Origin: Flavobacterium sp. JAD_PAG50586_2
GTDB lineage: Bacteria; Bacteroidota; Bacteroidia; Flavobacteriales; Flavobacteriaceae
DNA: 64,000 bases
Direction: 5' to 3'
Assembly: GCA_023213215.1 (NCBI GenBank)
Contig: CP096136.1
Coordinates: 930,001-994,000, forward strand
Below the pieces are notes generated by a model. That model was not told where the DNA came from. It did not search any database and saw only the letters and a program-made list of their open reading frames with translations. The number at the start of each line of letters is the position of its first letter. The first letter of the stretch is position 1. Positions 55,259 to 64,000 of this stretch are shown piece by piece. A program made the translations under genes and the position numbers.

Positions 55259-56413
55259 TTAAACACTGTTTTTTCTCTGCGCTTTCCACCATCTTTCAGG
55301 TATTTCATTATTACATGCAGCCAGATACTCTTCATTGGAACAAGGTAATAACGTGTTTTTTTTGAGTTTATTGTGTTGACCTGCAAAAAAATTTATTTCT
55401 ATCCACCATCTTCCTGTCTTATTGCTTTTGTAGAAGATTAACTCTTCGCTTTCCATGGGAACTATATATTTTAAATAGTTCTCTTTTGTGCCAAACGGAT
55501 ATTCATTTGAACGGTAATTTACTCCTTCAATAAAATACCATATCATCTGAGCAACAAGGACTGATTCCTGTTTTTTATTATTATGATTAAAGATTCCAAA
55601 GGAACTAACTTTATCACTTATACCCGCGTATCTTGACAAACTGCAAATTTCTTTCCCATCAAAACCGTTAGGCGTAAAAGTAACAAAATTTCCTGAATAA
55701 GAAGACTTTACAGCATTTAAATCGATGCTAATAATGTCTGCATCGCGGAAAGTTGGTTCTGATAATTCAATGTTGTTAGAAATTTCTCCTAATCTGTAGG
55801 CATCAAAATATAATTTTTCTATTAAATCGATTTCTTCCTGAGAATTGTAATAAGTCTGGTATCCAATATTGGTGAAATTGAAAAGATTGTTGGGTTCATC
55901 TAAAATAATTTTCGACAAATAAGAATTAGCAGAAATTTTTTCTTCCTGTTTACCAAAATCAAACTTGCTATCAATAGAAACTAGGTTTACCATTTGTTCC
56001 TGATTGTCGTATGCTCTGTATAATGGGTAAGTTAAATCTTGAGAACCACCAATTACAATAGGTATGATTCCTTTTTTGATAAGCTTGGAAGCTACTTTTT
56101 GCAACGCAAAAAACGTATCTTCTACAGAATTTCCAGCTATAATATCTCCTAAATCAGCAATGGAACTTTGCCAGTTTCCGGGAAATAAACCATACAATTC
56201 TTTTCTAATGGCGTCTAGGTTTACTTCTTCATCCATAAAATTGACTGCTCCACGGTTTTCTAACACTCCAACAATAGCTATCTTAACTTTGTCGATTTCG
56301 GGAAAGTCCTTATCTGTATGAAAAGCCACTTTACTTCCCAAATGCTGAGAAGACAATCCGTTTATGTATTGAATAATTTCGTTATCAACAGGTGACAGAA
56401 AATCAAATTCCAT
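55259..56413 (-). CDS. arginase/formiminoglutamase-family protein with degenerate metal site
   Basis: 384 aa in the arginase fold: IPIVIGGSQDLTYPLYRA, LVSIDSKFDFG and IISIDLNAVKSS sit where arginases have GGDHS, DAHxD and SxDxDxxDP. By motif alignment the His ligands are replaced by Gln125 and Lys150 and one Asp by Asn233, so metal binding and hydrolysis are unlikely. It sits between topA and gldK. It may have a structural or regulatory role linked to gliding, but that is a guess. Confidence 0.8.
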   Translation of the reverse strand: MEFDFLSPVDNEIIQYINGLSSQHLGSKVAFHTDKDFPEIDKVKIAIVGVLENRGAVNFMDEEVNLDAIRKELYGLFPGNWQSSIADLGDIIAGNSVEDTFFALQKVASKLIKKGIIPIVIGGSQDLTYPLYRAYDNQEQMVNLVSIDSKFDFGKQEEKISANSYLSKIILDEPNNLFNFTNIGYQTYYNSQEEIDLIEKLYFDAYRLGEISNNIELSEPTFRDADIISIDLNAVKSSYSGNFVTFTPNGFDGKEICSLSRYAGISDKVSSFGIFNHNNKKQESVLVAQMIWYFIEGVNYRSNEYPFGTKENYLKYIVPMESEELIFYKSNKTGRWWIEINFFAGQHNKLKKNTLLPCSNEEYLAACNNEIPERWWKAQRKNSV

Positions 56414-56416
56414 AGT

Positions 56417-58932
56417 TTATTTCTTTTTTGCTGGTGCTTTTTTGGTTGTGGCCTTTTTGGTTGTGGCCTTTTTGACTGCTGTTTTCTTTTCAGGAGTTTT
56501 GGCAGCGATCATTTCCTTTACCTGCTCCAGGGTTAGTTTGGATGCATCTGTATCTTTATTCAGTTCAATTTTGATTTTACCTTTCGTAATTACCGATTTT
56601 CCCCAACGCGCCTTTTCAACAAGGATTCCCTCCTCTTTCCAGTCATGGATTACCTTATCAATGTTTTTTGAAGTTTCTCTTCTATAAGCTCCGTGATATC
56701 AGACGGTGATAAATTATCGAAATTATATTTTTTACTTACGTTAATAAAGATACCATTCCATTTCAGGAAAGGACCAAAACGTCCGACACCTTTCTGGACA
56801 GGCTCATTTTTATAAGTCGCAATCGGTGCATCGGCCTGAGCTTTTTCATTAATCAATTCCTGCGCTCTTTCCATTGTTACATCTAATGGATCTTCGCCTT
56901 TTGGCAAGGAAATGAATTGTTTTCCAAAACGTACATACGGTCCGAAACGGCCATTACTTACTTCAACTTCTTCATCTTTATATATTCCTAAGTTTTTTGG
57001 CAACAAAAATAAGTTCAATGCTTCTTCTAAAGTAATATTTCCGATATTCTGTTCCTGACGTAAACTTGCAAACTGTTTTTCTTCATCATCGGCTTCACCT
57101 ATTTGGGCAACTGGGCCAAATTTGCCTAAACGTACCAAAACCTGTTTCCCTGTCTTTGGATCTTTACCCAATATTCTCTCGCCGCTTTCTCTTTCAGCAT
57201 TGTCCTGCACCTGAATAACATTGGGATGGAACTTATCATAGAACTCCTGCATCATTTTAGCCCAGTCGATATTACCTTCTGCAATTTCGTCAAAATCTTG
57301 CTCTACTTTGGCGGTAAAATTATAATCTAATATGGCTGAGAAGTTCTTTACAAGGAAATCGTTAACGATAGTCCCAATATCCGTTGGAACAAGTTTCCCT
57401 TTATCAGAACCTGTATTTTCCTTTAATATTTGTGAAGCAACTTTATTGTCTTTTAATGTGATTTGGTTATACTTCCTTTCTACACCTTCCAAATTTCCTC
57501 TTTCTACGTAGGTTCTGGCTATGATTGTGGAAATTGTTGGTGCGTATGTTGATGGACGTCCAATTCCTAATTCTTCAAGCTTCTTTACTAAAGATGCTTC
57601 GGTATATCTTGATGCTGCTCTTGTATATCTTTCCGTTGCGGTGATGAAATTGTTTTGAAGTTTTTCATTGACTTTTAAGGCAGGCAACATCCCTTCCTGT
57701 TCTTCATCGTCCTCATCATTTCCTTCAAGGTATACTTTTAAGAAACCTTCAAACTTAATTACTTCTCCTGATGCCTGAAAAACTTCTGAATGATTATTGG
57801 CTTCTATCTTTACGTTAGTTCTCTCCAATTCTGCATCACTCATCTGGGAGGCTAATGTCCTTTTCCAAATCAAATCGTACAAACGTGCCTGGTCTTTCTC
57901 CACATTAACAGTATGGCGTGACATATCAGTAGGACGGATGGCTTCGTGGGCTTCCTGCGCTCCTTTGCTTTTGTTAGCGAATATTCTAGGTTTAGAGTAT
58001 TCCTTTCCGTAGGATTTTGTGATTTCAGCCTGCGCTGCATCAGATGCTTCTTTTGAAAGATTGACGCTATCCGTTCTCATGTAGGTGATTAATCCTGCTT
58101 CATACAAACGTTGGGCAATCTGCATTGTAATTCCAACCGGTAAATATAGTTTTCGAGCGGCTTCCTGTTGCAATGTTGATGTTGTAAATGGAGCTGCAGG
58201 CGATTTTTTGGTTGGTTTTGTTTCCAAATCGGCTACTTTATAGGTAGAACCTATATTTTTATTAAGAAAATCTTCAGCTTCTTTTTGGGTACTGAAGTTT
58301 TTTGGCAATTTAGCCTTAACTGTTTTACCACCTTCGTTGGTGAATTCGGCTGTAACGGAATAGGATGCTACTGGTTTGAAATCCTGAATCTCTCTTTCTC
58401 TCTCGACAATTAATCTAACAGAAACAGACTGTACACGACCAGCAGACAATCCACCTTTAACCTTTTTCCACAACACTGGCGAAAGCTCATAACCTACCAA
58501 ACGGTCTAAGACTCTTCTTGCCTGTTGTGCATTAACTAGGTTATAATCTATTTCTCGTGGATTATCGATTGCTTTTAGAATAGCATTCTTAGTAATTTCA
58601 TGGAAAACGATACGTTTTGTTTTGCTTTTGTCTAATTTGAGTTCTTCCGCCAAGTGCCATGAAATGGCTTCTCCTTCACGGTCCTCATCGGAAGCTAACC
58701 ACACCATATCGGCATTTTTTGCTAACCCTTTTAACTTAGTTACTAAAGCTTTCTTATCGGATGAAACTTCGTATTTTGGCTTGAAACCGTTAGCTACGTC
58801 TACTCCTATTTCTTTGGACGGCAAGTCGGCGATGTGGCCATAGCTTGATTCTACCTGGAATTCACTTCCTAGAAATTTTTCGATAGTTTTTGCCTTTGCC
58901 GGCGACTCCACGATAACTAAATTCTTTGCCAT
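56417..58932 (-). CDS. topA: DNA topoisomerase I (one frameshift in the assembly)
   Basis: The main frame (58932-56650) shows the Toprim domain (MAKNLVIVESPAKAKTIEKFLG, ASDEDREGEAISWHLAE), the type IA core with catalytic Tyr in AGLITYMRTDS, and C-terminal zinc-less repeats (GRFGPYVRFGKQF, GRFGPFLKW). Adding one T in the T6 run 56664-56669 restores a further 85 residues (KNIDKVIHDWKEEG...) ending in a lysine/alanine-rich tail, down to the stop at 56417, 3 bp before the arginase-like gene. TopA relaxes negative supercoils. A -7 box TACTTTTG is 20 bp upstream of the start. Confidence 0.95.
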
Positions 58933-58952
58933 AACCCGTTTGTTTGTGTTGG

Positions 58953-58960
58953 CAAAAGTA
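58953..58960 (-). promoter_or_regulatory. -7 box TACTTTTG of topA
   Basis: Exact TAnnTTTG on the minus strand, 20 bases before the topA start. No clear -33 TTG is seen. Confidence 0.45.
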
Positions 58961-59157
58961 AACGTTTTTTTAAATTTCCGATTTACGGTTATTTTTTAAC
59001 GACGAATTACCAAAACAGAATTCAAAAGAGCATAATAATAGTAAGGTATAATATGGATAGTTTCATCCTTAACAAAATTAAAACTTCATTAATTGGTTCT
59101 TTAACAGCCGAAAGCATGTTTGATATTTTAATCTTTTGTTAAACCCTAACTGCCATC

Positions 59158-59189
59158 TTGTCATAATATGTATTTTAGTATTATCTTTG
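59158..59189 (+). promoter_or_regulatory. promoter of the small membrane protein / miaB operon
   Basis: TTG at 59158-59160, 21-base spacer, TATCTTTG at 59182-59189, 28 bases before ATG 59218. Exact consensus. Confidence 0.65.
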
Positions 59190-59217
59190 TGTTTCCGTTT
59201 TTCAAATACTTTGATTT

Positions 59218-59379
59218 ATGAGACTTTATATTCCACTAATTTTTATTTTACTTTTTGTGATATGGATACTTTATAGTTTTTTCGTAAAAAAGGATTTGAG
59301 AAATAATAGGAACAATTTATTTGCCGGTCTTTTCTTTATAGGAATCTGGTTTGGATTATATTACTTTTTATTAAAATAG
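59218..59379 (+). CDS. small membrane protein, 53 aa
   Basis: ATG 59218 opens MRLYIPLIFILLFVIWILYS, then a short basic loop (KKDLRNNRNN) and a second helix (LFAGLFFIGIWFGLYYFLL), stop at 59377-59379. It has a consensus promoter and lies 3 bp before miaB, so it is very likely translated. Two-helix proteins of this size are easily missed by gene callers. Function unknown. Confidence 0.7.
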   Translation: MRLYIPLIFILLFVIWILYSFFVKKDLRNNRNNLFAGLFFIGIWFGLYYFLLK

Positions 59380-59382
59380 AGA

Positions 59383-60837
59383 ATGCAAAAGGAAATTGAC
59401 GAAAAGTTACAAGGATCGAGCCTTGTTTTAAATAATAAACCAGAAAATACCAAAAAGCTATTTATAGAAAGTTATGGCTGTGCGATGAATTTTTCGGACA
59501 GTGAGATTGTGGCTTCTATCATGACTAATGAGGGATATAACACAACTACTATACTGGAGGAAGCTGATTTGGTTTTGGTGAACACCTGTTCTATTAGGGA
59601 TAAAGCTGAGCAAACCGTCAGAAAGAGACTGGAGAAATATAACGCGGTGAAACGCGAGGTAAATCCAGGAATGAAGGTTGGGGTTTTGGGTTGTATGGCC
59701 GAGCGTTTAAAAGAGAAATTTCTGGATGAGGAAAAGATAGTGGATATGGTTGTTGGGCCTGATGCCTATAAGGATTTGCCTAATTTACTCAAAGAGGTCG
59801 AAGACGGCAGGGATGCTATTAATGTAATCTTATCAAAAGAAGAGACTTATGGTGATATTTCGCCAGTGCGATTGATGACAAACGGCGTTACTGCCTACGT
59901 TTCCATCACACGTGGTTGTGATAATATGTGTACCTTTTGTGTAGTTCCATTTACCCGTGGAAGAGAGCGCAGCCGCGAGCCACAGAGTATTTTGGCAGAG
60001 GTAAAGGATTTATGGAATAGAGGTTTTAAGGAAGTTACACTTTTAGGTCAGAATGTTGACAGTTATTTATGGTACGGCGGTGGATTAAAGAAGGATTTTG
60101 TAAAAGCTTCGGAGATGCAACAGGCTACTGCGGTGGATTTTGATCAATTGCTAGAGATGGTAGCTGTTCAGTTTCCGAAGATGCGAATACGTTTTTCTAC
60201 TTCCAATCCGCAGGATATGCACGAAAGTGTGCTGCATGTGATTGCGAAATATCCAAATATCTGCAAACACATTCATTTACCGGTTCAAAGTGGCAGCGAC
60301 AGGATTTTGAAAGCGATGAACCGTTTGCATACCAGAACGGAATACATGGCATTAATTGATAAGATTAAAATAATACTCCCGGAGAGTTCTATCACGCAGG
60401 ATATGATTGCCGGCTTCCCGACTGAGACAGAACAGGATCATCAGGACACTTTGGATTTGATGGAATATGTTAAGTATAGTTTTGGCTATATGTATGCTTA
60501 TTCGGAACGTCCGGGAACATTGGCTGAACGGAAGATGGACGATGATGTGGCTGAAGAAACAAAACAAAGGCGTTTGCAGGAAATTGTCGACCTGCAGCGT
60601 AAACACAGCGGTATCAGGACGCAGGAATTCGTTGGAAAAACCGTAGAAGTTTTGGTAGAGAAAACATCCAAGAAATCGAACGAACAATTATCCGGCAGAA
60701 ATTCCCAGAGTCTGGTGGTGGTTTTCCCGAAAGAACAGTATAAGATAGGTGATTTTGTAAATGTAAGAATCACAAGCTGTACAAGCGGAACCTTAATTGG
60801 AGAAGCTGTTGGGTATAGTGAGATGCAAATTAATTAA
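59383..60837 (+). CDS. miaB: tRNA-2-methylthio-N6-dimethylallyladenosine synthase MiaB
   Basis: 484 aa. The N-terminal UPF0004 domain has ESYGCAMNFSDSE, NTCSIRDKAEQTV and GCMAERL (three cluster cysteines); the radical-SAM core has TRGCDNMCTFCVVPFTRGRERSR (C-x3-C-x2-C); the C-terminus is a TRAM domain (GKTVEVLVEK...LIGEAVGYS). It methylthiolates i6A37 of tRNAs. Co-transcribed with the 53-aa membrane gene. Confidence 0.96.
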   Translation: MQKEIDEKLQGSSLVLNNKPENTKKLFIESYGCAMNFSDSEIVASIMTNEGYNTTTILEEADLVLVNTCSIRDKAEQTVRKRLEKYNAVKREVNPGMKVGVLGCMAERLKEKFLDEEKIVDMVVGPDAYKDLPNLLKEVEDGRDAINVILSKEETYGDISPVRLMTNGVTAYVSITRGCDNMCTFCVVPFTRGRERSREPQSILAEVKDLWNRGFKEVTLLGQNVDSYLWYGGGLKKDFVKASEMQQATAVDFDQLLEMVAVQFPKMRIRFSTSNPQDMHESVLHVIAKYPNICKHIHLPVQSGSDRILKAMNRLHTRTEYMALIDKIKIILPESSITQDMIAGFPTETEQDHQDTLDLMEYVKYSFGYMYAYSERPGTLAERKMDDDVAEETKQRRLQEIVDLQRKHSGIRTQEFVGKTVEVLVEKTSKKSNEQLSGRNSQSLVVVFPKEQYKIGDFVNVRITSCTSGTLIGEAVGYSEMQIN

Positions 60838-60888
60838 CACTACTGACACGAGCATAGCGACTGACGAAGTAAATAAAATTCAGCATAA

Positions 60889-62151
60889 ATGGAAACAGTA
60901 CAAAACATAAAACAACGGTTTGAGATTATTGGAAACGATCCAAAGCTTAACCGCGCTATAGAAAAAGCGATTCAGGTTGCTCCTACTGATATTTCGGTGT
61001 TGGTTGTGGGTGAAAGTGGTGTTGGTAAAGAAAGTATTCCAAGGATTATCCATTCGCTTTCGCACAGGAAACACGGAAAATACATTGCCGTAAACTGCGG
61101 TGCGATTCCGGAAGGAACGATTGACAGCGAGTTATTCGGTCATGAGAAAGGTTCATTTACCGGTGCAAATACTGAACGTTCCGGGTATTTTGAAGTGGCT
61201 GATGGCGGAACAATTTTTCTGGATGAAGTTGGCGAATTGCCTTTAACTACTCAGGTGCGTTTGTTGCGTGTACTGGAAAACGGTGAGTTTATAAAAGTGG
61301 GTTCGTCTCAGGTTCAGAAAACCAATGTCCGGATTGTGGCTGCTACCAATGTCAATATGTTTGATGCAATTGAGAAAGGAAAATTCCGTGAGGATTTGTT
61401 TTACAGACTGAGTACCGTTGACATCCCATTACCTCCGCTGAGAGAAAGAAAAGAAGACATTCATTTATTATTCAGAAAATTTGCTTCAGATTTTGCTCAT
61501 AAGTATAAAATGCCACCTATTAAACTGAGTGATGAAGCGGTTGTATTCCTGCAAAAATACCGTTGGAGCGGAAATATCCGTCAGTTGCGTAATTTTGCTG
61601 AACAACTTTCTGTATTGGAAACCAACAGGGATATTTCATTGGCTACTATGCAGTCCTATCTTCCGGTTGACGGAAGTAATTTACCATCGGTAATTGGCGG
61701 AAAGAAATCGGAAAGTGATTTTTCTACTGAAAGAGATATACTGTACAAGGTACTTTTTGATATGAAAAGTGATTTGCACGATTTGAAAAAACTGACGATG
61801 GAACTGATGCAAAACGGCAGTTCGAAAGTACAGGAAATGAATAAAAACCTTATTCAAAAAGTTTTTGGTCAAAAAGAGGAAGCTATTTCCAACTTTGAAG
61901 ACGAAAAAAGAATGAGTGCCTTAACATCACGTACTGAAGTTGATCAGGAGGAATTTGATGATGATGACGACACCAATTATCTAATGGCTGAAACCGTTGA
62001 AGAAGAAGAAACACTGAAGTTGGAACAGCGCGAAATTGAACTCATCAAGAAATCATTGGAAAAAAATAAAGGTAAACGTAAAGCTGCCGCTGACGAACTG
62101 GGCATCTCTGAAAGAACACTTTATCGAAAAATTAAGCAGTACGACCTGTAA
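60889..62151 (+). CDS. sigma-54-type activator (AAA+ / Fis HTH) without receiver domain
   Basis: 420 aa. AAA+ domain from the N-terminus: VVGESGVGKESIPR (Walker A), HEKGSFTGANTERSG (GAFTGA loop with A to S), FLDEVGELPL (Walker B) and the R-finger region. A Fis-type HTH ends the protein (RKAAADELGISERTLYRKIKQYDL). There is no N-terminal sensory domain, so it is regulated by level or partner. An acidic linker (EEFDDDDD) lies at about 350. Confidence 0.92.
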   Translation: METVQNIKQRFEIIGNDPKLNRAIEKAIQVAPTDISVLVVGESGVGKESIPRIIHSLSHRKHGKYIAVNCGAIPEGTIDSELFGHEKGSFTGANTERSGYFEVADGGTIFLDEVGELPLTTQVRLLRVLENGEFIKVGSSQVQKTNVRIVAATNVNMFDAIEKGKFREDLFYRLSTVDIPLPPLRERKEDIHLLFRKFASDFAHKYKMPPIKLSDEAVVFLQKYRWSGNIRQLRNFAEQLSVLETNRDISLATMQSYLPVDGSNLPSVIGGKKSESDFSTERDILYKVLFDMKSDLHDLKKLTMELMQNGSSKVQEMNKNLIQKVFGQKEEAISNFEDEKRMSALTSRTEVDQEEFDDDDDTNYLMAETVEEEETLKLEQREIELIKKSLEKNKGKRKAAADELGISERTLYRKIKQYDL

Positions 62152-62204
62152 ATTTTTTATTTTACTATTAACCTTTTATGTTTACGTCCACCAAATTTAT
62201 AACC

Positions 62205-63013
62205 ATGAACAAACTATTTTCGATATTACTAATTGCTGTTACCCTATTCTCTTGTAGCAATGACGACAAAGAAACGGTTATCGTTCCTAAAACACTTCAA
62301 AAAATTGTTTTCTACCGTGACAGCCCTAACCAAAGACAGTGGAATATCAGTAACGGATTGCTAACCTCTATCACTTTGGCGGATGGCACTCTGGCTGAAG
62401 AGTTTATTTATGACACTAACAAACGTGTTATTGCTGAAAAAAATATACTGGTGGTGTTTTAACTGAAACCAATACAATAGCATATACCAGCGACAATATC
62501 ATTGAGAGCATTAACGGCCTGCATTATAATTTTGATGCGGCAACCCAAACTTATATTTATTCTTACGGAAGTAATTTTACCATACACTGTAAAGTAAATG
62601 AAGATAAGTTAGCCGTTGACTTTGTGAGAGGTGGTTTTAAAGCGAGTGAATACCACATGACTTATACTAATGGCAATATGACTTCATTCCGGAAAGTTAA
62701 CAATGTTGGGAACGATGTTATTAAGAATTTCCATTTTACTACCGGTATTATTCCTGAAGGCGGTTCTTTTTATAACGCCGTTTTGGCCGTAGCCCAAGTA
62801 AAATCATTAACAGATCCTAATTTCTTTGTTGACTGCCAGGTTTCTAAATTAGACCCTGATGGTTTTGACAATGGCGTTACTGACCCCTATCATTATAATT
62901 ATGGAGCAATTCCCAACATGGATGGTACGCTTTTACAAATTGGCGTAGAAGTTTTAGACAGCAATAATAATCCTGTTTCGTGGTATTCCTTCGCTGATTA
63001 TTATTACGAGTAA
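62205..63013 (+). CDS. hypothetical lipoprotein (one frameshift in the assembly)
   Basis: ATG 62205 gives a clear lipobox (LLIAVTLFSCSNDD). Two pieces (62205-62462 and 62440-63013) form one 269-aa protein if one A is added to the A7 run 62437-62443 (EKKYTGGVLTE). The mature part resembles YD-/DUF4595-like strand repeats (ITLADGTLAEEFIYDTNKRVI; NIIESINGLHYNFD). Function unknown. Confidence 0.8.
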
Positions 63014-63107
63014 AGCAGTTTTAGGATAAGCCTTTTCATTTCTACCAAGGAGATGTCCTTCCGTAATTCAAAATAAAGGATTACTTTAGCAGTCTTTAAT
63101 TTTTACC

Positions 63108-63611
63108 ATGAAATTTTTTAAAATACTTTTAATTTTCATTATTGCCGTTGGCTTAAACAGCTGTGGTCCTTATAATTTTACAGGAGCTAAGCCTATTGAC
63201 GCAAAGACTTTTCAGGTAAATTATTTCCTGAACAATGCCGATTTGGTTGAACCGGGAATTGAACGTACGTTTACCATTAGGCTTCAGGAACTTATCCAGA
63301 ATCAAACTAATCTGAATCTCACCAATACCAGTGGCGATTTGGTTTACGAAGGTGAAATAACCGAATACCGAATTACTCCAATGCAGGCGACTGCCAATCA
63401 GACTGCAGCCCAAAGCAGATTGAGCATTACGATAAATGTTCGTTTTAGCAATAAAAATAAGGAAGCAGATGACTTTGAAAAGCAATTTTCATTTTACTTT
63501 GATTATGATGGCGCAACACAGCTAGTTGGGTCAAAACTATCGGAAGCACTGGATGTAATTTTTGAAAGGATTACCCAGGATATTTTTAATGAGTCTTTGG
63601 CAAAATGGTAG
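63108..63611 (+). CDS. lptE: LptE-family lipopolysaccharide-assembly lipoprotein
   Basis: 167 aa with lipobox (IIAVGLNSCGPYNF). The GAKPIDAKTFQVNYF opening, the two-layer alpha/beta pattern (GDLVYEGEITEYRITPM...RLSITINVRFSNK) and the final helix FERITQDIFNESLAKW match Bacteroidota LptE. It plugs the LptD channel that inserts LPS in the outer membrane. Confidence 0.88.
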   Translation: MKFFKILLIFIIAVGLNSCGPYNFTGAKPIDAKTFQVNYFLNNADLVEPGIERTFTIRLQELIQNQTNLNLTNTSGDLVYEGEITEYRITPMQATANQTAAQSRLSITINVRFSNKNKEADDFEKQFSFYFDYDGATQLVGSKLSEALDVIFERITQDIFNESLAKW

Positions 63612-63642
63612 ATTAAAGAAAATAGATTATAGACTACTGAAA

Positions 63643-64000
63643 TTGAACTTAACAGATTATACTTATTTACTTAACAAACCTGACGCTATAAACGATAGGT
63701 ATGCTGAAACACTCGACAGTGTTTTGGAAGCATTTCCCTATTTTCAGAGTGCGCGTGTCCTTAAGTTAAAGCACTTATATAATCAGGACAGCTTTAATTA
63801 TAATTACGCCTTAAAGGTTTCAGCCGCATTTACTACAGACAGAAGCATTTTATTTGATTTTATCACTTCAGATTCTTTTGTTTCTGTTCAGAAAGGTTTG
63901 TACGAAAAAAAACTGGAAGAGTTGATGAACATGAATGTTGTTGGTAGCGAACACCTGATTGTGGAAGCAAAACAACCAGTTGTTGACGCTTTAGAGCAAT
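63643..64000 (+). CDS. hypothetical protein, N-terminal part (runs off the window)
   Basis: TTG 63643 opens LNLTDYTYLLNKPDAINDRY, and the frame is open for 119 codons to the window end, with helical repeats (SVLEAFPYFQSARVLKLKHLYNQ). It follows lptE by 31 bp. No domain assigned; probably a TPR-like helical protein. Confidence 0.7.
   Translation, partial: MNLTDYTYLLNKPDAINDRYAETLDSVLEAFPYFQSARVLKLKHLYNQDSFNYNYALKVSAAFTTDRSILFDFITSDSFVSVQKGLYEKKLEELMNMNVVGSEHLIVEAKQPVVDALEQ

Overview
The window looks like a chromosome segment of a gliding Bacteroidota, most likely Flavobacterium or a close relative. The evidence is low GC, Bacteroidetes-type promoters (TTG, about 20 bases, TAnnTTTG), a complete gldKLMN type IX secretion/gliding operon, a type IX sorting-domain protein, Bacteroidetes-style RHS proteins and the core genes topA, miaB and lptE.

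Left part (1-12.2 kb): a defence island. After a conserved hypothetical gene come a MazG-like pyrophosphohydrolase, a GIY-YIG/DUF2075/S24 fusion protein, a PD-(D/E)XK-like 491-aa protein, an AbiC-like membrane protein, a second PD-(D/E)XK protein and an McrBC pair, all on the + strand with a good promoter at 1503. Next (12.2-25.2 kb) are two minus-strand blocks of envelope-type genes around a plus-strand lipoprotein/membrane protein/histidine kinase/response regulator group. One block has a small membrane protein, a caspase-like protease and an outer-membrane protein. The other has a CHAP/peptidoglycan-binding protein, a membrane-CBS protein, a small beta-rich protein, an outer-membrane protein, a membrane protein and an LCAT-like lipase. 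A 33-35 bp element is shared between the blocks. I do not recognise this set as a described system.

Middle (25.6-40.9 kb): an RHS polymorphic-toxin locus. A type IX-sorted repeat protein and a large YD-repeat protein precede a full RHS toxin with its lipoprotein immunity gene. Two promoterless orphan toxin tips follow, each starting with a nearly identical copy of about 800 bp of the RHS core, ending in a different toxin domain and followed by its own candidate immunity gene. The cassettes are separated by tandem copies of a 315-bp non-coding unit bounded by a 22-bp motif and by a 176-bp element. This is a ready-made arrangement for toxin-tip switching by homologous recombination.

Right part (41-64 kb): core genome. 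It holds initiator tRNA-Met, a J/KTSC-domain protein, an LRR protein, DUF1761, an acyltransferase-like protein, a lipid kinase, an APP1-like phosphatase, an ABC-F ATPase, DUF983, an FAD oxidoreductase, gldNMLK (minus strand), an arginase-like pseudoenzyme, topA, a 53-aa membrane protein, miaB, a sigma-54-type activator, a lipoprotein, lptE and the start of the next gene.

Quality warning: nine genes, including gldK, gldN and topA, are broken by frameshifts. Every one I examined (13 sites) is restored by adding a single base, nearly always in an A or T run. That is the signature of uncorrected long-read indels, so these genes are annotated here as single full-length units.
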